Shown: positions 43,810 to 54,314 of the stretch, one piece after another
Numbering within the stretch: position 1 is the first letter of the stretch
Layout: every line of letters starts with the position of its first letter
Source: Tethya wilhelma
Lineage: Eukaryota > Porifera > Demospongiae > Tethyida > Tethyidae
Direction: 5' to 3'
Assembly (NCBI GenBank): GCA_964030475.1
Contig: CAXIPT010000039.1
Span: forward strand, 1-64,000
DNA: 64,000 nt
Program-made: the position numbers and the translations under genes
Notes under the pieces: model-generated
Databases searched by the model: none
What the model was told of the DNA's origin: nothing
Seen by the model: only the letters and a program-made list of their open reading frames with translations

Positions 43810-44745
43810 GACTAATACCCAACCAGAAACTCACTTACGAAACCACCAAATATTATCAGGCATTTAACTGTTGCCTCCATGTGTGGCAGCAGCAATACAA
43901 TGCATATTACACAAGATACATATACATGTAGTGCCTACAACGCAGTCCTTCACTGGAGTCAATGATGAAGCTCTCTTCATCTTGTTGAGGTAAAATGACT
44001 TTTTCTTTCAAACCAAACTGTTTTGCAACATAGTGAAAAGCGTAGGGAGTGAGGTACTTCATATAACTTAGAAAATCTTCAAAGTAAGGGAAAATTTATC
44101 TATAAACTCCTCCAGTGAAGAGTATCTTGAGATCACAGATTTCAATTTCTGGTTAATACACTCTAATCGATTGTTCGTATTATTCAAGAAATTGCTCGTA
44201 CTGAATTTCATTCCCATAACCCACTGCTCATGTATGGGATGCCAGTTTTCGTCAAAGTAGGCAACAACTGAAGGTGCACAGCTATGAAAACAATCATAAA
44301 GTTCAAAGTAATTCCTTTCACTGGTTGCAGAAGCCATTTACTGAAGCATTTCTAGACACATGGTCCGTTGTCCGGATGTAATTCCCATCTTATCTATGAC
44401 TATCTCTCCTCTAAATGATCTTAAGGTATGGTAAAGGCAGATAAGAAGTTTAGCATCAGGAAATGCTGAAGCAAACGCATCTCTTTCCGGCTTGTCTTTG
44501 TCAATCTTACTAGATCCCATTTTACATTGTGCTTCTTGAAAACATTAACCATTGCAGTGATGGATGCTGCAGTTTCCTCAAGCAACAAAAAGACTGCAAC
44601 TATTTCGCTCTGACCAATTCCATCTTCAATCAGGATCACGTACACTGGGAACCGCAACTCTAGCAATTGGTATGTGGCATCAACACAGATTAGTTCTGGG
44701 TATGCTGAGAATATATCTTTCATATTTGAATCCTGGGGGAAAAAN

Positions 44746-44839
44746 CACACACTCTAATAGCCATTTCATCTTGTTTGCGTTCTTTTTACGATTTAGCCAT
44801 TCCTGTGTCTCATTACATTTCCAATGTTTTTTTTACTTG
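44746..44839 (+). mobile_element. Hairpin/palindrome element, copy F (right arm only)
   Basis: Only the terminal arm of the 3' palindrome is present (TCATCTTGTTTGCGTTCTTT ... TTACTTG|T), directly after a single N at 44,745. The palindrome was probably not assembled through. Confidence 0.8.
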
Positions 44840-45689
44840 TAAAAATTACATTTCATACCACACATATGCATTGGTACAAGCGTGGTGTTAAACCAACTCA
44901 TCATGTTATGAATATGTACCGTATTTCTCTGTTAATTGTTGTACACATTCTTGCAAATTATTCCGAGTGTCCCTCATCTCCATTCTGGCACTAAGGTTAC
45001 CAAAAGAACGACTTTACCAGTAGCAGGAGATAGCTTGTCCTGTAAGAGTTTTTTTGTTGGCCTTCAATTTTAACATTGATTTAGCTTCACATGATTCACT
45101 CTCAGAGAGCTTTTTGCTGATGAGGCAGCCTTCTAAAAAGTTCCTATCAAAATAATATGCATAATTTCGCTTTTTTGGTCTCAATTATAAGGCTTGGTGA
45201 AAGGAGATTACCAAATAATTGCCTACACATACCTGGCTTATGACATGATAATGCTCTTTTGTGAACTTCTTCAACACAAGTGATGTTCCATCCACTGAAG
45301 CACAAAAGGAAAGCTCCATTGGACATCCCTTTCTGAATGTCCTAGAGAATAAAAAAAAATTAATATATATATGTGACCGAATTTCGGAAAACCTACTACT
45401 TCGAGCAATCCGCGAATTTTGAGATAGCGATTGCATTGTAATCTACGTCATTGCAGCTAGCTATTTTCCAAATTTGAAGCGGCTAGGCGCTATAGTTTTG
45501 GAGATATGAGCTCAAATATGCCGACCGTTCATTCCAATTTTACTCACTAAAATTGTAATCGAATATGTTGCTAAGTGCGAGTACACGAAATCCGTATACT
45601 ATCCGTGTTACAACGAATTTATGTTTGTGGTACAATTTTCATGTAGTATCAGAATATGCATGAAGTTAGTTGAAGCGCTAGTTAAAACT

Positions 45690-45921
45690 TACCGTAAATC
45701 TTCTCAAAATTCGGCGCAAAAAAATTAAATAGTCTACATTCGAGCTTTGCTGAATTTTTAGAGATTATTCATCGCATGTGCCACGTACGCATGCTCAATT
45801 GCATATATATGTTAGTATATACACATGACGACCTTTGCCGAAAAATTAGAGGTAAATTCAATAAATCTGGTAAAGGGTGCCGAATAATAAGAGGTGACGA
45901 ATTTTTAGAAGATCTACGGTA
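45690..45921 (-). mobile_element. TA-flanked foldback MITE, copy 2 (partner 2360-2581)
   Basis: Termini ACCGTAAATCTTCTCAAAAT and, inverted, ACCGTAGATCTTCTAAAAAT with TA borders. The interior is the reverse complement of the copy at 2360. Confidence 0.85.
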
Positions 45922-46440
45922 CTTTAGGAGCCTTTTTAAAGACACAGAAGACCAGGGAGCAGGATTCACCAGCGAGGTAAGTAAGTCTATTAAGTAGAAT
46001 AATATGGCGGGCGGGCTGTAACTAGAATAACTAGGCTATAAATGGCGCAGAAATAAGCGCCCAATAATAAATGCATGTATCTATACCTATTCTAACAGTA
46101 GAAAATAGTCTAGCTAGTACTTATTACCCATAATCATAAGCGCTTAGCTTCTAACCCCATTGCAAATTTATAATACACAATGTACATGACATTCATTCAT
46201 TATCATGCACAGATAAACAGCTCCTGGCTTAGCCTAGCAATTCTGCAACACTGTAGGCTGTCTTCTGATCATCTGAGGGAGATTTCTTTCTGTTAGAAGT
46301 GTTTAGTTCATGAACAATGCATTGTTTTTTGTTGCAAATTAAATATGCATTATTATAATGAGATGCATAGCAGCAGCTGCATCATGTACTTATCAGAATA
46401 ATTAATCAATGAACATGGCAACACATCCCGTGTACTAACG
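45922..46440. other. Spacer, nothing recognised
   Basis: AT-rich, with no coding block or repeat I can support. A single N lies at 46,441. Confidence 0.4.
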
Positions 46441-46762
46441 NAAACTGCTTATATCTTTATGCGCATATATCGGATCCCTTTTTTCAGGGCAGATTGACAT
46501 ACTCCAATATTAGACGACTCACTGAAAAAAATTTAGTTGCCATAGCAACCATATTCACCACCGCATAATTAATTATTCATAAGAATTCAAGAAATCACAA
46601 TTATTCATGATATGCATGTCACATGACCAAATTAACTGGACGAACATGTTGAGGCAAGTTTGGTGAACATCTGTATGTGTTGCCATGGTAATATAGGCCA
46701 TCGTTTAGGAGATAGACACATTACTTTAAATTTCGAATAAATTAAGCATAGGCAGCCTTAAC
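46441..46762. mobile_element. X-box-bearing foldback element, partial relative
   Basis: The right terminus CCTTAACTCCCCTGAG resembles the GTCCTTAATGCCCCTGAG end of the element at 56,879-57,579. The interior shares AATTAATTATTCAT-like runs and contains GTTGCCATAGCAAC (46,536-46,549) and GTTGCCATGGTAAT (46,679-46,692). The left end is lost at the N (46,441). Confidence 0.5.
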
Positions 46763-46770
46763 TCCCCTGA

Positions 46771-48130
46771 GCAGACACTTTACTCTTTGTTTACAATCGC
46801 ACATAGCTAGGTACTAATTGGACTCAGCATTACGTAATCAAGTGCACATGGCCAAATTCTACCGCAATTGCATTCTAATTATTGGCAATAAAAATTAGAT
46901 ACAGAAAGCTATAATCGATCGATTGTAGTTTTTTAGTTACGCGCATTCGAAAAAAACGCGTTTATGCCTTGGTGCACTGTAAAGTAAAAATATTGACAAA
47001 TATAAATTTGACGATTTGCACTTGCTTTAATTTGCGCATGTGCATAATACATTCATATATGGCACCAAATATAATTATTGGCTGATTTAAAATGGGTTCA
47101 GCAATGCAGATAGACCACCTTCTGCACCAGTCATTACAGATGCACCATCTGTACAAAAACCAAAGCAATTAGTTAAAGGTAATCCCTTCTCAGTCAAGTA
47201 GTCTTCAAGACACTGCTGAATACCGAATGCTAAATAATCATTAATCAGTGAGTTGGCCATGTAATGGACTTCACATTTTCCACTTTCTGCACAAAACGAA
47301 ACATAAATAATCAAGTGCTTTTCAGTAGATATATCTGTACTTTCATCTACAAGCAAGTTAAACGAAGGTGCCATCTTGATTCTTTGTAATAGGTGCTCAT
47401 CAATGCATGTTGAAATGCAATCTTGCATTTCCTCGGGAATTCGGTGATGTGTATACTGTGCATTCTTTGCAATACTTAAGTTTGAGAGTTCATGACATCC
47501 TTGTAGCATTACTAGGTTATTCAGTGACACATACTATAGAGTAACAACTTCTTCTTTAGCTAGCCAGTACACATTAATCATGGCAGCCTTAACAGTCTTC
47601 TCTTTACGAGAAAATTGGCGTTCCCACACACTAGTCAGAGTACCTCCATGTGATGCTAACATAGAACATTGTAGTGCACATTGATGTTCACTAGACTTTT
47701 CATGCTTTCTTAAATTATCTACTCTAAAATTCCTGCATCCTTCATCAGTGCTAAAAGCACTCTTTTTATTATGCTTAACACACTCATGACAAAACATACT
47801 CTTTGTATCAGTGTTATACTCTAACCATGAAAATTCCCTTTTCCAGTTGGTTTGAAAACTCCTTTGATAGTCCTTTTTCTTCCTTTTAGCAGCAGATTCA
47901 TCATGATCAAACTCTTCTTCTTGTTCCTCTTCTCCTCTTAGTATGTCAAATTGAAAAAGCATTTGTTGAACAGCCATGACACTGAGAGTTTGCCACGTGG
48001 CAAAAATTCAACCACGTGGTAGAGTTTCTAATTATGAGTAAAAATTGAAAATTATTGTGTTTAATGTAAAGATTCAGTTCTTCCTGGAGAGGATTCTGTA
48101 TGCGTCCAAAACAGAAAATAAGCGTCTAAA
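46771..48130 (-). mobile_element. hAT transposon, copy 2 (internal deletion)
   Basis: It begins with the same terminal CAGACACTTTACTCTTTG and matches copy 1 through about 47,090. It then jumps over roughly 1.95 kb of copy 1 (about 40,232-42,178) to resume within the transposase at GGLSALL. The N-terminal frame (47,534-47,977) is uninterrupted, unlike copy 1. The following segment (47,087-47,530) keeps VDESTDIS and CTDGASVMTG. A TAG separates them, at the same place as in copy 1. The C-terminal dimerisation part is absent, so no active transposase can be made. Confidence 0.85.
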
Positions 48131-48149
48131 GACGCCTAGACGCCTTCTA

Positions 48150-48488
48150 GGGCGAACACTGTATCACTTACTTTTTTTCTGTGTATCTGACAACAAGTGC
48201 TGAAGTTCACTTTGTGGTTCTTCATCACCATTTTCATTAGATTCATCTCCACTGTGCTCTAATAATAAATATAATAAGTACTGTAACAATGTACTTGCAC
48301 ATACAATTATACTCATGCTTTGATCTTATATACCGTTATCAGGGGGTAGTTAAATTTTCTTCCACGACAGTTTCTCCAGTTGCTCAATTCGTGCATTAAA
48401 AGTTTTGCGGGTAGCCTCAGATGCAAGTGAAGCTAACTTTGTAGTTAGTCTAGAAGCACACCGAAATTTCTCAAACTGAAATACCAAG

Positions 48489-48558
<70 letters not shown>

Positions 48559-49433
48559 TGTGCATATGTGTGTGTGTGTATGTGTGTGTGTGTATGTGAG
48601 GGGGAAGGAGGGAGAGGCTATTTTAATAAATACCATCGATTGGAAAGCATTGTTTCACGGTAACATGGTACCACCAAATATTATTAAATTATATTCTTGC
48701 TCACCAACGCAGTATGCAGATTGATTAAAGTTTGATATTTTCAATCTGCATACTGGGTTGGTGAACAAGAATATAATTTAATAATGACTAATACCCAACC
48801 AGAAACTCACTTACGAAACCACCAAATATTATCAGGCATTTAACTGTTGCCTCCATGTGTGGCAGCAGCAATACAATGCATACTACACAAGATACATATA
48901 CATGTAGTGCCTACAACGCAGTCTCATTGAAAGCCACGAGGAACAAGTGCAAGAAGTCGATGTTACTGTGATAGATCCTTCACTGGAGTCAATGATGAAG
49001 CTCTCTTCATCTTGTTGAGGTAAAATGACTTGTTTTTTCAAACCAAACTGTTTTGCAACACAGTGAAAAGCGTAGGGAGTGAGATACTTTATATAACTTA
49101 GAAAATCTTCAAAGTAAGGGAAAATTTATCTATAAACTCCTCCAGTGAAGAGTATCTTGAGATCACAGATCTCAATTTCTGGTTAATACACTCTAATTGA
49201 TTGTTTGTATTATTCAAGAAATTGCCTGTACTGAATTTCATTCCCATAACCCACTGCTCATGTATGGGATGCCAGTTTTCGTCGAAGTAGGCAACAACTG
49301 AAGGTGCACAGCTATGAAAACAATCATAAACTTCACAGTAATTCCTTTCACTGGTTGCAGAAGCCATTTGCTGGAGCATTTCCAGACACATGGTCCGTTG
49401 TCCGGATGCAATTCCCATCTTATCTACTGTCAA
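48150..49433 (-). pseudogene. MULE/ZSWIM-type gene, copy 2 (partial)
   Basis: This copy keeps the SWIM zinc finger lost from copy 1: TSTSCTCSSWLSMRLRCRHY (about 48,905-48,965), the C-x-C-x(n)-C-x-H pattern. It reads QQ where copy 1 has a stop (about 49,370). The core upstream of IDKMGI is missing: similarity to copy 1 ends at about 49,433 after CCCATCTTATCT. A frame change between EEFIDKF and FPYFEDF (about 49,120) is shared with copy 1. Confidence 0.7.
48491..48597. repeat. (TG)n microsatellite
   Basis: A long TG tract with a few interruptions, in the intron of MULE/ZSWIM copy 2. The same place in copy 1 (43,579-43,617) has a shorter tract. Confidence 0.95.
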
Positions 49434-49525
49434 TTTCGATTGCGTTGGAAAAAGCGTAAATTCCGGTAAATGCGCGCCGTTCTTCCGTAATGATCAAAAT
49501 TAATATTAACCTTCGAACCCTGGGN

Positions 49526-50192
49526 ATTTATAGCTTATATAATTTTGCTCAGCATGACTGAAAGCGGCGGCTGGAGCTGTTTCTTAGATTCTAACAAATT
49601 TATTGGCTTTTCTCATCTTCTTATAGTCACAACTACATATAAGTGTAACAAAGTATTCACCTGGTAAACATTGAAGACTGAAATGAGTTCAGCACAACTA
49701 GAAATCAAAAGCAGGAAGTAGCGAATACTCAAATTCCAAATAACGCACACTTGTCTATCTGGAAAAGGGTCGTCATTTTGACTTTTCAAGTAGCTTATGA
49801 GAGTGTAGAAATTAATGGCTGCCATATGGAGAAGGCGCTTTTCGCCGTGTATCTAGTGACTCAATGAGAGACATGAAAAAACGATGCCAAAAGGACCTGA
49901 AGACAAAGAAACCAAGTCTATTCGTTCAAGAATCAACTTCTGAAAGTGAGTGCTTTTTGAGAAAAGTCGTATCAAGATAGAAGAAGAAGAAGAAGAAGAT
50001 GGAGAAACTTGGAGGTTTGGCATATTTTAGTTCGGCACCTTAGCGATGGTTTTAGGCCATGTTTTTGGGCTTGTTAGAAAGAGAATGAGCTAGGAAGTAG
50101 CTTTAGAAGCCTTTTAGTGTCAAGCGCTCATTTTTTGCAGAGTTATTAGCGTGAATATTTGTATTGCGCTAATGGGCCATCCGTACTGGGAA
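49526..50192 (-). mobile_element. Hairpin/palindrome element, copy G (3' truncated)
   Basis: Read on the minus strand, it starts at 50,192 with A|TTCCCAGTACGG and continues GATGGCCCATTAGCGCAATA; the right half of the hairpin is deleted. The body includes a GAA/TTC tract near 49,980-50,000. It is lost at an N (49,525) before the 3' palindrome. Confidence 0.8.
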
Positions 50193-50321
50193 TTATTATT
50201 AGCTATTAAACACACCACATAATATGTAATGATGCAAGCGCACATGTATGTCACACGTCAGCAGTTAAATCGGCTGCTGCATGCCTACGTGTCTGTCAAA
50301 GCCAAGCGCTAAGTTTGCAAG

Positions 50322-52996
50322 ATGACTGATGGTGAGTGTGGGCCTGGACCATCAAAGAGAGCTAGGACTGGTGCTGCAACCTATGGGACCAAGTTTAAAC
50401 CTGAGTGGTCTCAAGAATTTCCATTTGTGTCTGAGGGTCGCAAGGATCCAGTTTTCAGCTTTTTTTGCAGTATTTGCGAAAAAGATATTAGCTGTGCCCA
50501 TCAAGGAGTTGCTGATATCAAGACACGAAAAATGTGTGTCTCACAGAAGTATAGTTACTGCTCGATCATCAACTGTACCACGTTCAAGAATGGGCTTTAC
50601 TCCTGTTTCTTCACCTGTATATTCCCAAGTAAGGCTCTGTTAATTTATTATACATAAATGCATTAACAAAAAGCATGATGCCGCCATGGGCATAATCATG
50701 ACTATAAAATTATACACTTTCCCCCTCTATACTATAGGCTAGGAGAGCTGAAGTAAAGATGGCCGTTGTACTTGCTCAACATAACCTACCCATTGCAATT
50801 ATGGATCATCTCTCTCCTCTCTTCAAGGATATTTTTCCAGACTCAGAGATCGCTAAATCTTTTTCTGCTGCTAAAACCAAGTCAACTTGCATTTTGAATA
50901 GAGCTTTGCGTCCATATTTTGAGGAGAAACTTATTCAACACATGAAAAACCATCCATTTGCACTCACTATTGATGGTTCTAATGATACTGATCTTCAGAA
51001 AATGAATCCTGTGACGGTTCGAATATTCGATTCCAGTAAATCTTGTGTTTGTACAAGATTTTTGGACATGTGTTTAACAGAAGGCACTGGAGGAATCACT
51101 GCAGAAGTAATCTTTTGCTCAATGGACAGGGCTTTGGAATCACGAGACATCCCATGGACAAACTGTATTGCAGTCAGTGTTGACAACACTTCAGTCAACA
51201 TGGGACGGCACAATAGCATTCGTTCACGTGCATTACAAAAAAATCCTAGTGTCTACTTTATGGGTTGCCCATGCCACATTGTCCACAACACTGCTCATAA
51301 ATCTGGAGAAATGTTTTGTGAGGTTAGTATTACAGTTATCATAATTATATTTTACTATGCTTTTAAATTATATCTAGGTCACAGGATTTGATGTTGATGA
51401 TTTCATGGTAGATTTGTTCTACTACTTTGACAAGAGCTCGAAAAGGAAATCTGAACTAGCAGGTATATAATTATAATTATGTTATAGTGATAATGTGAAT
51501 ACTAATTTACCTAGCTGCGTTACACCTATATAGATTTTACAGATTTCTGTGATATTACTTATCGGAAAATACTCAAACACTTGAATGTTTGCTGGCTGAG
51601 CCTGCAAACAGCTGTTGATAGAACTTTGAGACAGTTTTGTGCATTGAAGAGCATGTTCCTTTCCAAAGGTAAATGCCTATTTTATGCATGTTTCTTGCTA
51701 TCCATGTACAAAGTTAACTTTAAATTCATTTTCTACCTTTAGATGAACATGAATCCCATTTTTTGAGGATAAAGCAAAAGTTTTCAGACAACATGACTGA
51801 AGTTTATCTTCTGTTTTATAGTAATGTTCTGCAATACTTTGTGAGATTAAATCTTTTCCTTCAAAGAGATGAACCAATCATTGGGGCTATTTATGATCAG
51901 GTACGCATTAGTGCTAAGCATTTTTAAATCTTATCTAGATTATGAAATTTGTTCCTTTGCTGCTTTCCAAGTTCTTGCCTATCAGACGATTCAAAGACAT
52001 TGCCTTCACAGAGGTTCAATTTAAAGATAGGACTCAACAGCTGGAAGGTAAGCACATTGCTACTGCACTAGCTGTTACAGTAATCTATAGCGGTGCACAT
52101 GATATAAAAATTAAATATGTTACTATAGTTCGACGCAGTGTAAAACATCACATGAACATAGTAGATTATTACAGCTGCACGTGCATACATTACGCTTTAG
52201 ATGAGAGATTGTAGATTGGTTACATCACTCAGCAAAAAGTGTCTACTTTGACAATGGAGATGTAACACCTAGGGAGGTTGAAAAAATTTTTTCTGGAGTA
52301 AGAGCATTTTTTGAGAGGGCTGTAGAGTATTCTCTAAAGAACCTGCCTCTTTCTGATGAACTTCTGAAGGCAGCTAGCTGTGTTAATATTCAACAAAGAG
52401 AAACACTAAATCCTTTGCATTTTGAATTCTTTGTGCACAGGTAGGTGTATATCACTGTTTTGGCAATCTATATATAATTATGCAATAATTATTTATACAT
52501 ATACATATAACATGCATGCAGATATCCTCATTTGTTGCCCTATACTTCACATGGAGAGTTGACCAAAATATCGGAAGAAGTGACTGAGTTACAACTGATG
52601 TCTGATGAAACGATCCCAAAAAGTGTGTGGGATGAAGCCACTGTGAGATATAATGATGAGGAAGTGTATTATCGGCAAAATGTACTCTGGCAGTATTTGT
52701 CTACAATGAAGTCTCCTGATGGCCGCCTTATGTTTAAACGGCTTAGCAAAATTGCTATGCTTGTACTAGTCATCCCTCATTCCAATGCCAGCGAAGAACG
52801 GGTTTTTTCGATGATCAGGAAAAATAAAACGCCATTTCGCCCTAGTTTGAGTCTAGACAAAACCCTTCCAAGTCTTATAACAGTTAAACTGGCAACAGAA
52901 GAACCATGCTATAAATTTGAACCTGATTCTACAATTGTTACAAGGGCTGGGAAAGTAACGTGGGAGTACAACAAAGAGCATCGTAAAACAAACTGA
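50322..52996 (+). CDS. hAT-type transposase gene, eight exons, nearly intact
   Basis: Exons: 50,322-50,628; 50,738-51,322; 51,378-51,462; 51,534-51,668; 51,743-51,900; 51,939-52,047; 52,215-52,440; 52,522-52,996. All junctions are GT-AG and phases agree. If one extra base near 50,522-50,530 is disregarded, the sum is 2,079 nt, about 692 residues, with no other interruption. Exon 1 encodes a BED-like zinc finger (FFCSICEKDISCAHQGV then, after the shift, H...H). Exon 2 has ALTIDGSNDTD and AVSVDNTSVNMGRHNS, the first two catalytic Asp blocks, and GCPCHIVHNTA. The last exon has VIPHSNASEERVFSMIRKN, the hAT dimerisation block with the catalytic Glu. Introns are 38-167 bp. It is either a recent autonomous hAT gene or a domesticated one; no terminal repeats are evident around it. 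Confidence 0.85.
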
Positions 52997-53170
52997 ATTA
53001 TTATAACTTGTTAAGTTTAACTGTAAAACAATATAGCTATATATAATTATTATAATCTCAGTTTGTCACTATTAATATCTACAATTACTGTAATAATATA
53101 ATAGTATTTATTTATATCCATGATACTGAACCTACAACTTACAAACTCACTCTTACCCATTACTAAACCT

Positions 53171-54217
53171 TGGCAGCTCTGGCACTAGCCCACTATGTCA
53201 GTGGGAATGTGACCAAAGCTGAGAGAAGAAACATCCAGGACATCTAGCAAGAGGTGAGCGAGGACAAGAGTATCTACTCCAGGTTGTGGTCCTTTGACAT
53301 CCGTTCTCTGCGTACCAGGGAGTGTGGGTTGTACGAAGCTGGTGACCTACTGCTTGGTAATCACCTGACAGAGAAGTCTGACCAGGTCAAGTGAGTTGAT
53401 GTGCTCATGCCACACAAGAGGAGCCGTCGACTCAAGAACCACAAAGACCTACAAGATCTTGCCAACGTCGATCCAGACAGTGACGAAATCTTTGAGGGTA
53501 ACATGCTGGATGACTTTTATCCAGACAGACCCGACTCACTTGAAAATGTTTGTCTGTACGAGTTTGTGTCCAAGTACGACTACAACGGCAGGGATGACAA
53601 TGGTAAAAAGAAGTACAAGATGCTCAACAAGCCTCGACTTCCAAACCACAAGATCTTCAATCCCAAGAAAGAAGAACAAAGGGAGGCCTACTACTATTCT
53701 CTCTTGCTTCTGTTTGTTCCTTTCAGGGATGAGAGTGAGCTCTTGGAAGATGGTGAAACAGCCGAGGAGGCCTTCAACAGATTTGTCTCTGATGACAGCA
53801 GGGCTCACCACGAAAAGCTTCACAGGGCTCTTCAAGCACATGCCAAGATCCAGGAGATCAATGAAGCCAGACATGCTGAGGAGAAAGACAATGGAAAAGA
53901 TGAGCCTGAGAACAAGGAGGACAATGAGGACTCTCAACTGATGGGTTAGGCCAATTCAGCAATGAATGACCTCATCGACTTGAAAACAAATGATGACTCT
54001 GATGGGATCAGTGTCGAGGACAGAGTCAACATGCTAAATGTTGATCAGAGACGGATCTACGAGAATGTGAAGAGTCACCTCCTACACCTGAAACAACACG
54101 AAGCAGGAGGTTGCAACTGTGATCTTAAACCACTTCGAATGTTCATCAGTGGTGTAGGAGGTACCGGTAAGTCGTTTCTAATTGAGACGATCAAAGCTTT
54201 AGTGAATGACCTATGAC
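53171..54217 (+). pseudogene. Helitron-type (Pif1-like) helicase fragment
   Basis: The region begins ALALAHYVSGNVTKAERR, continues with SLRTRECGLYEAGDLLLGNH, a block I associate with Helitron Rep-helicase polyproteins, then a long acidic stretch. It ends LNVDQRRIYENVKSHL followed by RMFISGVGGTGKSFLIETIK, with the Walker A of the Pif1-like helicase. In-frame stops lie at 53,247-53,249 (TAG), 53,392-53,394 (TGA) and 53,947-53,949. The rest of the helicase falls in the N gap. Helitrons replicate through a rolling-circle mechanism. This copy is not functional. Confidence 0.7.
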
Positions 54218-54218
54218 C

Positions 54219-54314
54219 NNNNNNNNNNNNNNNNNNNNNNNNNNNNNNNNNNNNNNNNNNNNNNNNNNNNNNNNNNNNNNNNNNNNNNNNNNNNNNNNNN
54301 NNNNNNNNNNNNNN
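54219..54314. other. Assembly gap (96 N)
   Basis: An N run. It separates the Helitron helicase fragment from the SWIM end of the MULE gene, so both are truncated by missing sequence. Confidence 1.

Larger units (their letters stand above)
43266..45341 (-). pseudogene. MULE/ZSWIM-type gene, copy 1
   Basis: Exons in order are: 45,233-45,341, a FAR1-like zinc-binding segment (GCPMELSFCASVDGTS, KEHYHVIS); about 44,930-45,140; 44,068-44,744, the MULE core (ELICVDATYQLLELRFPVYV with the first Asp, FPDAKLLICLYHTLRSFR and NRLECINQKLKSV); about 43,930-44,065; and 43,430-43,560. In this copy a CAG-to-TAA change stops the frame at 44,338-44,340. About 43 bp, present in copy 2, are missing at 43,947; they encode the SWIM Cys-x-Cys. 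A frame change lies near 44,520. A truncated hairpin element (44,746-44,839) separates the N-terminal and core exons. It is a dead copy of a protein that was probably nuclear and DNA-binding. Confidence 0.7.

Noticed and set aside
44564..44842. Plus-strand frame across the N at 44,745
   Set aside because: It joins the antisense of the MULE core with a palindrome arm across an undetermined base.
48350..48724. Long open frames of Thr-His or Cys-Val repeats on both strands
   Set aside because: They are translations of the TG/AC microsatellite, not genes.
53396..53941. Second plus-strand frame overlapping the Helitron helicase region
   Set aside because: Its composition is a frame-shifted shadow of the acidic helicase-side frame, which carries the conserved residues.
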